Positions 20,580 to 29,357 of a stretch of DNA of 64,000 bases are shown in pieces. The position numbers were made by a program, and so were the translations under genes. Every line of letters begins with the position of its first letter. Position 1 is the stretch's first letter. The stretch is from Dermacoccus abyssi (lineage in GTDB: Bacteria; Actinomycetota; Actinomycetes; Actinomycetales; Dermatophilaceae): the NCBI RefSeq assembly GCF_034541975.1, contig NZ_JAVYJM010000001.1. The stretch is one strand, 5' to 3'. Below the pieces are notes generated by a model that saw only the letters and a program-made list of their open reading frames with translations, searched no databases and had not been told where the DNA came from.

Positions 20580-21269
20580 GTGCACTACGTCATCATGGGC
20601 TGCGGCCGCGTCGGTTCCTCCCTCGCGCGCACGCTCGAGGACACCGGCCACAGCGTCGCCATCGTCGACCGCGACGAATCCGCCTTCCGCCGCCTGCCGA
20701 GCTCGTTCCTCGGACGCCGCATCGTCGGTGTCGGTTTCGACCGCGAGACGCTCGTCGCCGCCGGCATCGAAGAGGCGTTCGCCTTCGCCGCCGTCTCCAG
20801 TGGTGACAACTCGAACATCCTCTCGGCCCGCGTGGCACGCGAGACGTACGGCGTCGAGCGCGTCGTCGCCCGCATCTACGACCCGGGCCGCGCCGAGATC
20901 TACCAGCGCCTCGGCATCCCCACGGTCGCCACCGTTCGCTGGACCGCCGACCAGGTGTTGCGGCGCATCGCGCCGCAGGAGAGCACCGCGGCGCACCACG
21001 ATCAGTCGGGCACCCTCGCCATCCTCGAAATCCCCGTCCACCCCGCGTGGATCGGGCACGCCTACGACGAACTCGAGCAGGTCACCGCCTCGCGCGTCGC
21101 GTACGTCTCGCGCCTGAGCACCGGCATCCTGCCCCGCGCCGGCCTCGTCCACCAGGAGGGCGACATCGTGCACTTCGTCGTCGAATCGGCCCGCCGGGAG
21201 AAGGTCGAGGCGTTGCTCTCGCAGGGCCCTCACACCGACCTCACGAACCCGCTCGCGCGCGAGCCCTGA
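20580..21269 (+). CDS. trkA: TrkA-family potassium uptake regulator, first copy
   Basis: The 229-residue cytosolic protein has a Rossmann TrkA-N domain (YVIMGCGRVGSSLARTLEDTG, then VDRDESAFRRL) and a C-terminal TrkA-C ligand domain. Such RCK proteins bind NAD or nucleotides and gate a membrane K+ channel (TrkH/Ktr type). The GTG at 20580 is the only reasonable start. A second trkA follows ten bases later, the common two-gene CeoB/CeoC arrangement in actinobacteria. No membrane subunit gene is in the window. Confidence 0.92.
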   Translation: MHYVIMGCGRVGSSLARTLEDTGHSVAIVDRDESAFRRLPSSFLGRRIVGVGFDRETLVAAGIEEAFAFAAVSSGDNSNILSARVARETYGVERVVARIYDPGRAEIYQRLGIPTVATVRWTADQVLRRIAPQESTAAHHDQSGTLAILEIPVHPAWIGHAYDELEQVTASRVAYVSRLSTGILPRAGLVHQEGDIVHFVVESARREKVEALLSQGPHTDLTNPLAREP

Positions 21270-21279
21270 GAGGCACGTC

Positions 21280-21981
21280 ATGCGCATCGTCGTCGTCGGG
21301 GCCGGAAGCGTCGGCCGATCCATCACCCGCGAACTGCTGAGCAACGAACACAGCCTGCTCGTCATCGACAAGTACGCCCGCGAGGAGCGCGTCAAGGCCA
21401 TCCCGGACGCCACGTGGCTCCTCGCTGACGCGTGCGAGGTGGCCACGCTCGAGGAGGCACAGTTCGAGCACGCCGACGTCGTCGTCTGCGCCACGGGTGA
21501 CGACAAGGTCAACCTCGTCGTCTCCCTGCTCGCGAAGACGGAGTTCGGCGTGCCGCGTACCGTGGCCCGCGTCAACAACCCGCGCAACGAGTGGATGTTC
21601 GACGAGGGCTGGGGCGTCGACGTCGCCGTCTCCACCCCGCGCCTCATGACGGCGCTCGTCGAGGAGGCCGTCAGCGTCGGCGACCTCGTGCGCCTCTTCG
21701 AGTTCCAGCAGGGCAAGGCCACGATGGTGGAGCTCACGCTCCCCCTCGACTCCCCCTACTGCGGCAGCAGCGTCGCCGACCTCGCCCTGCCGCCCGAGTG
21801 CGTGCTCGTCGGCATCATCCGCGACCAACTGCCCATGGCGCCGGTGCCCGAGGAGAGCCTCCAGGCACTCGACGAACTGCTCTTCCTCGCCACGCGTGAC
21901 GCCGAGCGCACCCTCGCGGCGAAGCTCACGGGACGGCGTCGCGACGAGGTGCAGACGGTCCTGAGCGACCGCAACTTCTGA
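21280..21981 (+). CDS. trkA: TrkA-family potassium uptake regulator, second copy
   Basis: The 233-residue paralogue has the TrkA-N motif MRIVVVGAGSVGRSITRELL, an acidic adenosine-binding segment (LLVIDKYAREERVKA), CATGDDKVNLVVSLLAKTEF, and a TrkA-C domain at about 140-215. It probably pairs with the upstream copy in one K+ channel complex. The ribosome site lies in the ten-base gap. The C-terminal codons form the left arm of the shared terminator hairpin. Confidence 0.92.
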   Translation: MRIVVVGAGSVGRSITRELLSNEHSLLVIDKYAREERVKAIPDATWLLADACEVATLEEAQFEHADVVVCATGDDKVNLVVSLLAKTEFGVPRTVARVNNPRNEWMFDEGWGVDVAVSTPRLMTALVEEAVSVGDLVRLFEFQQGKATMVELTLPLDSPYCGSSVADLALPPECVLVGIIRDQLPMAPVPEESLQALDELLFLATRDAERTLAAKLTGRRRDEVQTVLSDRNF

Positions 21982-21991
21982 GGTCGCTCAG
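21961..21991. terminator. bidirectional terminator at the trkA/DUF3159 convergence
   Basis: CTGAGCGACC (21961-21970) pairs perfectly with GGTCGCTCAG (21982-21991) around an 11-base loop that contains the trkA stop codon. The converging DUF3159 gene ends at 22010. Confidence 0.65.
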
Positions 21992-22009
21992 CACTGCGGG
22001 CGAGCGGCG

Positions 22010-22735
22010 TCAGGCGCCGTGCTCGCGCGCCTCGTGCTCGAGACGTTCGTGGCCCTCGCGGTCGTCGTGCAGCAGCGCGTCGTGGGTGTCCAGCGGGGTC
22101 TCACCACGCAGGAGCAGCAGCGCCATGAGGGCGAGTGCAGCGAGGTACAGGGGCCAGCCGAGCGCGATCTTCGCGACGCCGAGCATCGTCACCTGGTCGG
22201 CCAGGTAGAGCGGCAGCATGACGGCCAGGCGCACGGCGAACAGGGCCGCGAACACCCACGTCAGGCGCGTGCAGACCTTCACCATGGCGCGGCTGCGCTG
22301 CCACGCGGTGGGGTCGTCCTTGAGGTTCGGGTCGCCGCCCGCGACGATGAAACCGACGAGCGGCCAGCGCACGACGATCGACGCAATGCTGATGGCGAGC
22401 ATGACGCCCGCCTGGATGAGACCGGGCAGGAAGACGTCGGACGCATTGCCGGAACGCTTCGCGAGAAGCGCAGCGAAGGCCGTGGCGAACGCCGCAGCGA
22501 CGACGAACTTCACCGTCTGACGCTGCACGAGGCGCAGCACGAGCGCGACGACGAGCACGACCGCCGCGGCAATGAGCGCTTGGTTGAGGTTCTTCGTCGC
22601 GGTCCACACCGCGACGAACGCGACCGTCGGCAATGCCGCCTCGAGCGATCCGCGCCACCCGCCGACCGCGACGGCGAGGCGCTCGCGGATGACGGCCTCG
22701 ACCGTGTTCGCCGGGGGCTGGTGGTTCTCGGTCAC
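22010..22735 (-). CDS. DUF3159 integral membrane protein
   Basis: The 241-residue protein has six or so hydrophobic helices and the DUF3159 hallmark features: an N-terminal VGGWRGSLEAALPTVAFVAVW, then RLVQRQTVKFVV, and the central GGDPNLKDDPTAWQRSR loop. The function is unknown; the family is restricted to Actinobacteria and usually lies beside DUF3710 and dut, as here. Its start overlaps the upstream OB-fold gene by four bases. The tail is highly charged (HDDREGHERLEHEAREHG). Confidence 0.88.
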   Translation of the reverse strand: MTENHQPPANTVEAVIRERLAVAVGGWRGSLEAALPTVAFVAVWTATKNLNQALIAAAVVLVVALVLRLVQRQTVKFVVAAAFATAFAALLAKRSGNASDVFLPGLIQAGVMLAISIASIVVRWPLVGFIVAGGDPNLKDDPTAWQRSRAMVKVCTRLTWVFAALFAVRLAVMLPLYLADQVTMLGVAKIALGWPLYLAALALMALLLLRGETPLDTHDALLHDDREGHERLEHEAREHGA

Positions 22736-23112
22736 TGGGATTCCTCGTTCTCGAGCAGGAGCTCGTAGGCGGGGTTGAAGATCGTGGGCCGGTTCTTCAC
22801 GGTCGTCAGGAGCCCTTCGACGGCGAGCGCGGCGCCGACGTGAATACCGACGACCTCACGGCGACCGAGCATGACGAGCGACGCGGGCTGGACCGAGGTG
22901 TCGAACGGGTCGAGATCGACAACGAGGTCGGGCACACTCTCGGAGCGCGGCCTGACGGTGACCTCGTTGACGCGCCCTTCGATCCTCACCCGGCGTCGAG
23001 CAGGCGCGAGGGCGTAGCGGGAGGCCTCTCGTGCTCGCTGGGCCGCGGCCTCTTCCTCCCCCGACGGGCCGGGGAGGAAACGGGCACGCAGCTTCGCGAC
23101 CATCTGCTCCAT
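22732..23112 (-). CDS. OB-fold nucleic-acid-binding domain protein
   Basis: The 126-residue protein has a basic N-terminal helix region and a five-strand OB-like core: VRIEGRVNEVTVRP, DLVVDLDPFDTSVQPASLV, MLGRREVVGIHVGAALAVEG. Homologues in this cluster are annotated as OB-fold nucleic-acid-binding proteins; a defined role is not known. Start and stop overlap both neighbours (one base with DUF3710, four with DUF3159), so it is in the middle of a coupled operon. Confidence 0.8.
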   Translation of the reverse strand: MEQMVAKLRARFLPGPSGEEEAAAQRAREASRYALAPARRRVRIEGRVNEVTVRPRSESVPDLVVDLDPFDTSVQPASLVMLGRREVVGIHVGAALAVEGLLTTVKNRPTIFNPAYELLLENEESQ

Positions 23113-23924
23113 CAGCGCGTCTCGGTGATCTCCGGGCCACGCTCCAGCGGGCCGACGGCGGGATCGCTCTCACCGGCGGACTGCTCCTGCTCGCGCACCT
23201 GGGCGAGCAGCTCAGGCGGCAGGGTGAGTTCGAGCAGTTCGCGCGGCGCGCGGGCCTCCCCGCCGCGTCGCACGACGACGGTGCGCACGAACTCCATGGC
23301 GCGCTCCGCGGCGTCGTCGTCGAGGGCCGCGTGGCCCGACAGCACGGCACGCAGGAACCAGCGCGGCCCGTCGACGCCGATGAAGCGTGCCGGCGAGAAG
23401 GTGGTGCGGCCGTCGGGGCCCTGGCTGGGCATGCGCACGTGCAGCTCGGTGCCGAGGTCGCCGTCGACCTCGTCGGCCGTCCCACCACCGGCGAGGATCG
23501 ACTCGGCGATCTCGCGGCGGATGCCGTACCAGATGCCGCTCGTCTTGGGCGCGGCGAAAACCTGCAGCTGAACCGCAGAGGCACCGCCCTCACCGATGAC
23601 GGCGGTCATGCCGGTGAGCACCTGCGTGCTCTCGTCGACGTCGAGGCGAAGCTCGACGTCCTCACCGGGCGCGAGCAGCAGCGCACCGAAGTCGATGCGA
23701 TCGCCCTCGGGGGCGTCGTCGACGTCGTACGGGCCGTTGGAGAGGTCGACGTCCTCACGCGGGCGCAGGCGCGAAAGGCGGCGGCGCTCCTCGGGGGTGA
23801 TCTCCTCGGACGCCACGTCCGCCGACTCGGTGGCCGTCTCGTCGGTGTCCTCGCTGAGGTCGACCTTCTCGTCCCCCTCGACCTGCGAGGCCGGGTCGTC
23901 CTTCTTACGTCGGAACATGGCCAT
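23112..23924 (-). CDS. DUF3710 domain protein
   Basis: The 270-residue protein begins MAMFRRKKDD, followed by an acidic disordered stretch up to about residue 55, then the DUF3710 core (NGPYDVDDAPEGDRIDFGAL, WYGIRREIAESI, GVDGPRWFLRAVLSG). DUF3710 is an actinobacterial family of unknown function that travels with dut. A short C-terminal tail is charged and not conserved. It is two bases downstream of the dut stop codon and overlaps the next gene by one base. Confidence 0.9.
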   Translation of the reverse strand: MAMFRRKKDDPASQVEGDEKVDLSEDTDETATESADVASEEITPEERRRLSRLRPREDVDLSNGPYDVDDAPEGDRIDFGALLLAPGEDVELRLDVDESTQVLTGMTAVIGEGGASAVQLQVFAAPKTSGIWYGIRREIAESILAGGGTADEVDGDLGTELHVRMPSQGPDGRTTFSPARFIGVDGPRWFLRAVLSGHAALDDDAAERAMEFVRTVVVRRGGEARAPRELLELTLPPELLAQVREQEQSAGESDPAVGPLERGPEITETR

Positions 23925-23926
23925 GA

Positions 23927-24433
23927 TCAGTCAGTCTCCTTCTCGGCGCGAGCCTGCGTGGCCGCGAATCCGCCGGTCGAACCGTGCCCACCGGCGCCAC
24001 GCGACGAGTCGTCGAGGTCGTCGACGACGACGAACGTCGCTTTCTCCACCCGCTGCACGACGAGTTGCGCGATGCGGTCTCCCCTGGAGACGGTGAACGA
24101 CTCGCGGCTGTCGGTGTTGACGAGGTTGACCTGGATCTCGCCTCGGTAGCCGGCGTCGACGACGCCGGGCGCGTTGACGATGGTGATGCCGTGGCGAGCG
24201 GCCAACCCGGATCGGGGGTGGACGAAGCCGGCGTATCCCTCAGGAATCGCGACGGCGATACCCGTGGGAACGAGCGCGCGATGACCGGGCGCCAGCGTCA
24301 GGCCGACGCGTGCCCGCAGATCCGCACCGGCGTCACCCGCGTGGGCGTACGTCGGCACATCCAGCCCCGGATCGAGGCGTCGGATGGGGACGGTCACATG
24401 TCCGTCGTCGTCGCTGCTCGGTGCGTTGTCCAT
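23927..24433 (-). CDS. dut: dUTP diphosphatase
   Basis: The 168-residue enzyme hydrolyses dUTP to dUMP and PPi, limiting uracil in DNA and feeding dTMP synthesis. All five trimeric dUTPase motifs are present in order: AGDAGADLRAR, PRSGLAARHG, GVVDAGYRGEI with the catalytic Asp, GDRIAQLVVQRV, and the C-terminal glycine-rich RGAGGHGSTG that closes over the active site. The DUF4193 gene ends three bases upstream, so they share a transcript. Confidence 0.96.
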   Translation of the reverse strand: MDNAPSSDDDGHVTVPIRRLDPGLDVPTYAHAGDAGADLRARVGLTLAPGHRALVPTGIAVAIPEGYAGFVHPRSGLAARHGITIVNAPGVVDAGYRGEIQVNLVNTDSRESFTVSRGDRIAQLVVQRVEKATFVVVDDLDDSSRGAGGHGSTGGFAATQARAEKETD

Positions 24434-24436
24434 GCC

Positions 24437-24733
24437 TCAGGCGCAGTCGCGGCAGACCGGAAGGCCGCCGTCCTCTTCAGCGAGCTGGCTGCGGTGGTGA
24501 ACGAGGAAGCACTTGCTGCAGGTGAACTCGTCCTCCTGGCGCGGCAGAACGCGCACGGAGAGCTCCTCGCCCGACAGGTCGGCGCCGGGAAGCTCGAAGC
24601 CTTCGGCGTGCTCGGTCTCGTCGACGTCGACGCTGCTCGAGGACTTGTCGACCCGACGGGACTTCAGTTCCTCGATCGAGTCTTCGCTGACGTCGTCTTC
24701 GTTCTTGCGCGGGGCATCGTAGTCAGTTGCCAT
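24437..24733 (-). CDS. DUF4193 small zinc-ribbon-like protein
   Basis: The 98-residue protein starts MATDYDAPRKNED, has an acidic middle, and ends with CSKCFLVHHRSQL and CRDC, two CxxC pairs likely to bind zinc. DUF4193 is an actinobacterial family located upstream of dut; the role is unknown. It is the first gene of the DUF4193-dut-DUF3710-OB-DUF3159 operon, behind a gap of 98 bases from the inositol-phosphatase gene, where a promoter should lie. Confidence 0.9.
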   Translation of the reverse strand: MATDYDAPRKNEDDVSEDSIEELKSRRVDKSSSSVDVDETEHAEGFELPGADLSGEELSVRVLPRQEDEFTCSKCFLVHHRSQLAEEDGGLPVCRDCA

Positions 24734-24831
24734 CAGTACTCTTTCTTCGATGAGTGTGCGGCGTCGCGCTTGTGGCGCTCACCGCTGATCCCCCGCTGCA
24801 ACGCGCGGATGACCCGATTTGTGCCCGCATA

Positions 24832-25701
24832 CTAGCGCGCCTCGGGGAAAAGGCAATCCGTGAGGTCGGCAAAGATGCCGGGAGCTGTCGCGATCGCCAT
24901 CGCGTTGCCCATCTCGCCGCCCGGTGCGCCCCCGATCAAAGCGCCTGCTTCGGTGGCGATGACCTGCCCCGCGGCCTGGTCCCACGCGTTGATTCCGGAC
25001 TCGTAGTAACCGTCGAGCCGGCCCGACGCGACGAAGCAGAGGTCAAGTGCCGCGGACCCGCCGCGTCGGATGTCGCGCACCTTCGGCAGCAGCTGCGCCA
25101 CGGCAGCGCCCTGCTCTTCACGCTTGGCCGCTTCGTACCCGAAACCGGTGCCGACGAGCGCGAGCTCGAGACGCTCGCAGTCGCTGACGGCGAGGGGCTC
25201 GCGTCGCCCGTCGGCCGTGACGAGGTGGGCGCCCTGACCGTGGGCCGCGGCGTAGGTCTCCCCCAGCAACGGTGCGCTGACGGCGCCCGCAACGGGCAGC
25301 CAGGCGCCCTCACGCGTCGTGTCGCCGATGCACACGGCCACCGACACCGCGAAGAATGGGTGACCGTAGAGGTAGTTGACGGTGCCGTCGATGGGGTCGA
25401 CGACCCACGTCAGACCCGAGGTGCCCTCGCTCGCGCCGCCCTCCTCACCGAGGATCGCGTCGTCGGGACGCTCGGCGTCGATGCGCTCGCGCAGCAACTG
25501 CTCGCTGCGCTGGTCCATGACGGTGACGACGTCGACCTCGCTCGACTTCGTCGCTTCGACCCCGAGGGAACGCGGGCGTTCCGTCACGACGAGGCGCGCG
25601 GCGTCGTCAGCCATGGCCGTCGCGAGATCGCGCAGACGAGTGAGCTCCTCGGCGTTCAGCCACTCGGGCAGGGCGAGCGGTGCGTCGGTGTCGCGTTCCA
25701 T
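24832..25701 (-). CDS. inositol monophosphatase family protein
   Basis: From the ATG at 25701 (AAGGAG seven bases upstream) the protein has 289 residues. Metal-binding motifs are GEEGG, DPIDGTVNYLYGHPFF and NAWDQAAGQVI, as in lithium-sensitive Mg-dependent phosphatases. The family includes myo-inositol-1-phosphatases, needed in actinobacteria for phosphatidylinositol and mycothiol, and also histidinol-phosphate or FBP phosphatases, so the substrate is open. The frame is open further upstream into the hemH end, which I reject as non-coding. Confidence 0.9.
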   Translation of the reverse strand: MERDTDAPLALPEWLNAEELTRLRDLATAMADDAARLVVTERPRSLGVEATKSSEVDVVTVMDQRSEQLLRERIDAERPDDAILGEEGGASEGTSGLTWVVDPIDGTVNYLYGHPFFAVSVAVCIGDTTREGAWLPVAGAVSAPLLGETYAAAHGQGAHLVTADGRREPLAVSDCERLELALVGTGFGYEAAKREEQGAAVAQLLPKVRDIRRGGSAALDLCFVASGRLDGYYESGINAWDQAAGQVIATEAGALIGGAPGGEMGNAMAIATAPGIFADLTDCLFPEAR

Positions 25702-25741
25702 CGGGTTCTCCTTCGCGAAGGTGCGCTTTGACGGTACGACC

Positions 25742-26851
25742 TCAGTCGCGACCGCACAGAGCGGGCTTGGCGGCGCGCAGGTTCGGGCAGCAGCCCGGGG
25801 CGCAGATCGACGGCATGGCCCCGCCCGGCCACGCGGGGCGCTCGGGCGACTCGTCACGGGCCTCGGCCGCGCGCTCCTCGACGAGGTCGACGAGGCCGTG
25901 CACGAACTCGTCGTCCGTGCCCACGGTCGGCACGCGGCGCATGACGAGCCCGAGGCGTTCGGCGGTCTCGGCGGCCTCCGTGTCGAGGTCGTAGATGACC
26001 TCCATGTGGTCGGAGACGAAACCGATGGGGGCGACGACGACGTGCGTCACGCCGCGCTCGGCGAGGTGCTCGAGGTGGTCGTTGATGTCGGGCTCGAGCC
26101 ACGGCTGCGACGGCGGGCCGGAACGCGAGCAGTAGACGAGCGCGCCCTCGAGGTCACGCGAGAGCGTTGCGTTCGCCTCCGAGAGGATGGCGGCCCCCAG
26201 CTCGTCGTGCTGCTGCCAGTAGAGGTTGCCGTCACCGTCGCCGGGTCCGGAGGTGTCGTCCATGCCGAGCGGAATCGAGTGCGTGACGAAGACGACCTGC
26301 ACCTGCTCGTCGGGCACCCCGGCGAACTCGCGCAGGGCGTCGGTGACGAGGCGGACGTTGGCGCGGGCGAAGGACGGGTGCGTGGCGAACTGACGGATCT
26401 TGTCGATCTCGAAGCCGGTCAGGCCCTCGTCCTCGAGGGTGTTCACCGCGGCCGCGAGGTCCTCGCGGTACTGACGGCACGAGCTGTACGAGGCGTACGC
26501 GCTCGTCGTCACGGTGACGATGCGGCGCATGCCCTCGCCGTGGGCGTCGCGCAGGGTGTCGGTGAGGAAGGGCTCGCTGTTGCGGTTGCCCCACAGGATC
26601 GGCGTCGTGATGTCACGACGGTCGAGTTCGGCGCGCAGCGCGGCGATGAGGGCCCGGTTCTGGTCGTTGATCGGGCTGCGCCCGCCGAGCTCCTCGTAGT
26701 GGTGGGCCACCTCGGCGAGACGCTCGTCGGGGATGCCGCGCCCGGCCGTCACGCGGCGCAGGAACGGCATGATCTCGTCGGGCTTCTCGGGTCCGCCGAA
26801 CGACGCGAGCAGCACGGCGTCGTACGGTTCGAGCGGGTTGGCGTCGGTCAT
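25742..26851 (-). CDS. hemH: ferrochelatase (probably coproporphyrin ferrochelatase)
   Basis: The 369-residue enzyme inserts Fe2+ into a porphyrin. Seen: YDAVLLASFGGPEKPDE, the core motif VVFVTHSIPLGMDD with the catalytic histidine, GNRNSEPFL, and YCSRSGPPSQPWLEPDI. The C-terminal SICAPGCCPNL plus a later Cys is consistent with the [2Fe-2S] cluster found in actinobacterial ferrochelatases, together with SSCRQYRED. In actinobacteria the enzyme works in the coproporphyrin-dependent haem pathway. The start overlaps the TRIC-like gene by four bases (ATGA). Confidence 0.95.
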   Translation of the reverse strand: MTDANPLEPYDAVLLASFGGPEKPDEIMPFLRRVTAGRGIPDERLAEVAHHYEELGGRSPINDQNRALIAALRAELDRRDITTPILWGNRNSEPFLTDTLRDAHGEGMRRIVTVTTSAYASYSSCRQYREDLAAAVNTLEDEGLTGFEIDKIRQFATHPSFARANVRLVTDALREFAGVPDEQVQVVFVTHSIPLGMDDTSGPGDGDGNLYWQQHDELGAAILSEANATLSRDLEGALVYCSRSGPPSQPWLEPDINDHLEHLAERGVTHVVVAPIGFVSDHMEVIYDLDTEAAETAERLGLVMRRVPTVGTDDEFVHGLVDLVEERAAEARDESPERPAWPGGAMPSICAPGCCPNLRAAKPALCGRD

Positions 26852-27486
26852 GACCGGTCTCCAGTTCGAAGGGGCTGAGGGGCATTGAGGTCGAGCACCA
26901 CGGCGATCATGCGCAGGGCGAAGGCCACGAAGACGCAGCCCCAGAGCACGGGCACCGTGTAGTACGGCGTCTCGTGCGCGATGACGACGAGCGAACTGCC
27001 GAGCAGGGCCGGCACGACATAGAGCTCGCGGCGCAGCACCTCGGGCACCTGCCCGACGATGACGTCGCGCATGAGGCCGCCACCGATGGCGGTGAGGACG
27101 CCGACGAAGATCGCCGTCGTCGCACCGGCGCCGTAGGCGAGGGCCTTGATCGAGCCTGCGACGCAGAACAGCGCGAGGCCGGCGGCGTCGAGGAGGCGCA
27201 CGAGTCGAGCGATACGGCTCATCTCGGGGTGGAGCGTGAACGCACACAGGCCCGCGAGGACGCAGACGCCCATGAGGCGCCAGTCGCTGACGCCGACGGG
27301 CGGCGTCTGACCGATGAGCAGATCGCGCAGCACACCGCCGCCGAGTCCGGCCATTCCGGAGAGGATGACGACGCCGAGGATGTCGAGCCTCTTGCGAACG
27401 GCGACGAGCCCACCGGAGAGCGCGAAGACGAACACGCCGATGAGGTCGAGGAGGAGCTGCAGAGAGCCGCTTTGCGTGAGCACCAT
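26848..27486 (-). CDS. TRIC-like (UPF0126) membrane channel protein
   Basis: The 212-residue protein has seven hydrophobic segments and two internal copies of the UPF0126 repeat, each with the glycine-rich turn followed by RD: GMAGLGGGVLRDLLIGQTPP and TAIGGGLMRDVIVGQVPEV. Bacterial TRIC homologues form trimeric cation channels; some UPF0126 members were proposed to move glycine. It heads an operon with hemH and is transcribed away from sepH. Confidence 0.85.
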   Translation of the reverse strand: MVLTQSGSLQLLLDLIGVFVFALSGGLVAVRKRLDILGVVILSGMAGLGGGVLRDLLIGQTPPVGVSDWRLMGVCVLAGLCAFTLHPEMSRIARLVRLLDAAGLALFCVAGSIKALAYGAGATTAIFVGVLTAIGGGLMRDVIVGQVPEVLRRELYVVPALLGSSLVVIAHETPYYTVPVLWGCVFVAFALRMIAVVLDLNAPQPLRTGDRS

Positions 27487-27586
27487 GGCAGCGACACGTT
27501 ACCGCGGGCGGCGCGCCGTCCCTGCATCAGGCGGGCGATAATGGCACAGTAGCGGCTACACAACTGGTAACGGATGGAGTTGCGTC

Positions 27587-29203
27587 GTGCAGGAATTGCG
27601 TTTGATCGGGGTCTCGGAGGACGGCAGCGGCCTCCTTCTCGCCGACGACGACGGGGGTCGCTTCACCCTTCCCATCACCGACGAACTGCGCACCACGATC
27701 CGACGTGACCGCCGCGAGCCGGCGTCCGCCGACGGCCAGGCGAAGGCCGAGAACCCGCTGCGTCCGCGCGACGTGCAGGGCCTCATCCGCGGCGGGGTGC
27801 CGCTCGAGGAGATCGCCGAGCGTGCCGGGTGGACGCTCGAGAAGGTGCAGCGCTACGAAGGCCCGATCCGCGCCGAGCGCGACTACGTCTCCGGTCTGGC
27901 GCAGGGTGTTCAGCTGTACGGGCGCGGCGAGACGACGACGCTGCGTGAGCGCGCCGACCGTCGTCTCGCCCTGCGCGGCGTCGAGGCCGAGCGCGTCGTG
28001 TGGGACAGTTGGAAGAACGACGACGCCCACTGGACCGTCACCGTGCGCTTCCCCGCCGGTGGTCGCCAGCGTGAGGCCACGTGGCTGTTCGACCCGGTGA
28101 ACCGCGCACTGCGCACCGTCGACGACGAGGCCCGTTGGCTCGGTGGCGACGAGATCGCCGCCGCTGACGAGGAGGCTCCCGAGCTTCAGAAGGCCGTCGC
28201 GCGCAAGAAGGCCGGCGGTTCCGCTCGCGCCGCACGCCCGGCGTCCGTCTACGACGTCGAGGCCGAGGGCGGTCTCGAGGACGCACAGGCTCCTCACCTC
28301 GGTGCGACGCTCGGCTCGAGCGACGACGCCGGCAAGCCTGCCGACCTGACCGCGTCGATGCGTGCGCGCCAGGCGAGCCGCAGTCGGTCGAAGGGCTCGG
28401 GTCGCTCGAACCCGTCTCGCCCGACGGCGCTGCCGAACGTGACGAGCGGCTCCCCCGACGTCACGCGCGTCGAGCGTCTCGACCTCGGCACGACGCCTCC
28501 CCCGGCGCCGAGCCACCCGCGTCCGGAGGAACTGCACGCAACGTCTGACAGCGACAGCGACGGCGACAACGCGAACGCCGAGAAGAACGATGACACCACG
28601 CGCCGCGCGACGGCCGGTGTGACGGCGCTGCCGACGCGCAAGGCGGCCGATGCGCCGACCGCTGAAAAGCCCGACGCCGATGGTCACGCTGCCGACGAGT
28701 CCGACGACGTGACGGCCGAGAGGTCGACGTCGACGGGTTCGCGTCGCCGCAAGAGCCGCCGCTCGCGCGCCAACCTCGAGCAGGCCTCCGTGCGCGCGGC
28801 GTTGCACGACGACGACGCCGAGCAGGACGAGTCGCTCTTCGGCGAGCTGCCCGGCTTCCACGACGGTGGCGACGTTCACCAGCTGCACGACGTCGAGGAC
28901 GACGCGTTCGACGAAGCCGACCTCGACGAAGCCGACGACGCTGCCGAGGCCGACGTCGAGGACGCAGTCGACGACGGCGCTGAGACGAAGGCCTCAGGCT
29001 CCGCCGCCGATGACGAGGTCGTTCAGGAGGAGTCGCTCTTCGACGAGGTCGACGAACCCGCTGAGGCTTCGGCTCCCGCGAAGAAGAGCACCCAGAAGCG
29101 CACCTCGGTGCCCGAGCGCGCGAGCCAGTCGCGCAAGAGCAGCCGCCCGAGCGTTCCGAGCTGGGACGACATCATGTTCGGTGGCCGCGGCCCCAAGAAG
29201 TGA
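27587..29203 (+). CDS. sepH: septation protein SepH
   Basis: The 538-residue protein starts at GTG 27587 (MQELRLIGVSEDG) with GGATGGAG upstream. Residues about 1-165 form the DUF3071 domain with an internal HTH-like segment (LIRGGVPLEEIAERAGW). A long acidic, disordered middle follows, and the conserved C-terminal motif VPSWDDIMFGGRGPKK closes the protein. SepH binds FtsZ and stimulates its assembly in Streptomyces and mycobacteria. The middle contains repeated acidic blocks (EDDAFDEADLDEADDAAEAD), variable between species. Confidence 0.93.
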   Translation: MQELRLIGVSEDGSGLLLADDDGGRFTLPITDELRTTIRRDRREPASADGQAKAENPLRPRDVQGLIRGGVPLEEIAERAGWTLEKVQRYEGPIRAERDYVSGLAQGVQLYGRGETTTLRERADRRLALRGVEAERVVWDSWKNDDAHWTVTVRFPAGGRQREATWLFDPVNRALRTVDDEARWLGGDEIAAADEEAPELQKAVARKKAGGSARAARPASVYDVEAEGGLEDAQAPHLGATLGSSDDAGKPADLTASMRARQASRSRSKGSGRSNPSRPTALPNVTSGSPDVTRVERLDLGTTPPPAPSHPRPEELHATSDSDSDGDNANAEKNDDTTRRATAGVTALPTRKAADAPTAEKPDADGHAADESDDVTAERSTSTGSRRRKSRRSRANLEQASVRAALHDDDAEQDESLFGELPGFHDGGDVHQLHDVEDDAFDEADLDEADDAAEADVEDAVDDGAETKASGSAADDEVVQEESLFDEVDEPAEASAPAKKSTQKRTSVPERASQSRKSSRPSVPSWDDIMFGGRGPKK

Positions 29204-29245
29204 CTTTCAGGGCTGAGCCTCTGCGCCAGACCTGACGGACAGGAG

Positions 29246-29285
29246 AACGCCCGACCTCGCGCCCCGTGCGCTGAGGTCGGGCGTT
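29246..29285. terminator. bidirectional terminator between sepH and the minus-strand operon
   Basis: AACGCCCGACCTC (29246-29258) pairs perfectly with GAGGTCGGGCGTT (29273-29285). It lies 42 bases after the sepH stop and 72 bases after the stop of the converging MFS gene. Confidence 0.8.
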
Positions 29286-29357
29286 CGGCGTTCGCGTGGA
29301 GGTTTACCGAGCGGTGTCTGTCGGCGTGAAGGTTCGGCAGCTCGTCGTTGCGAGGCG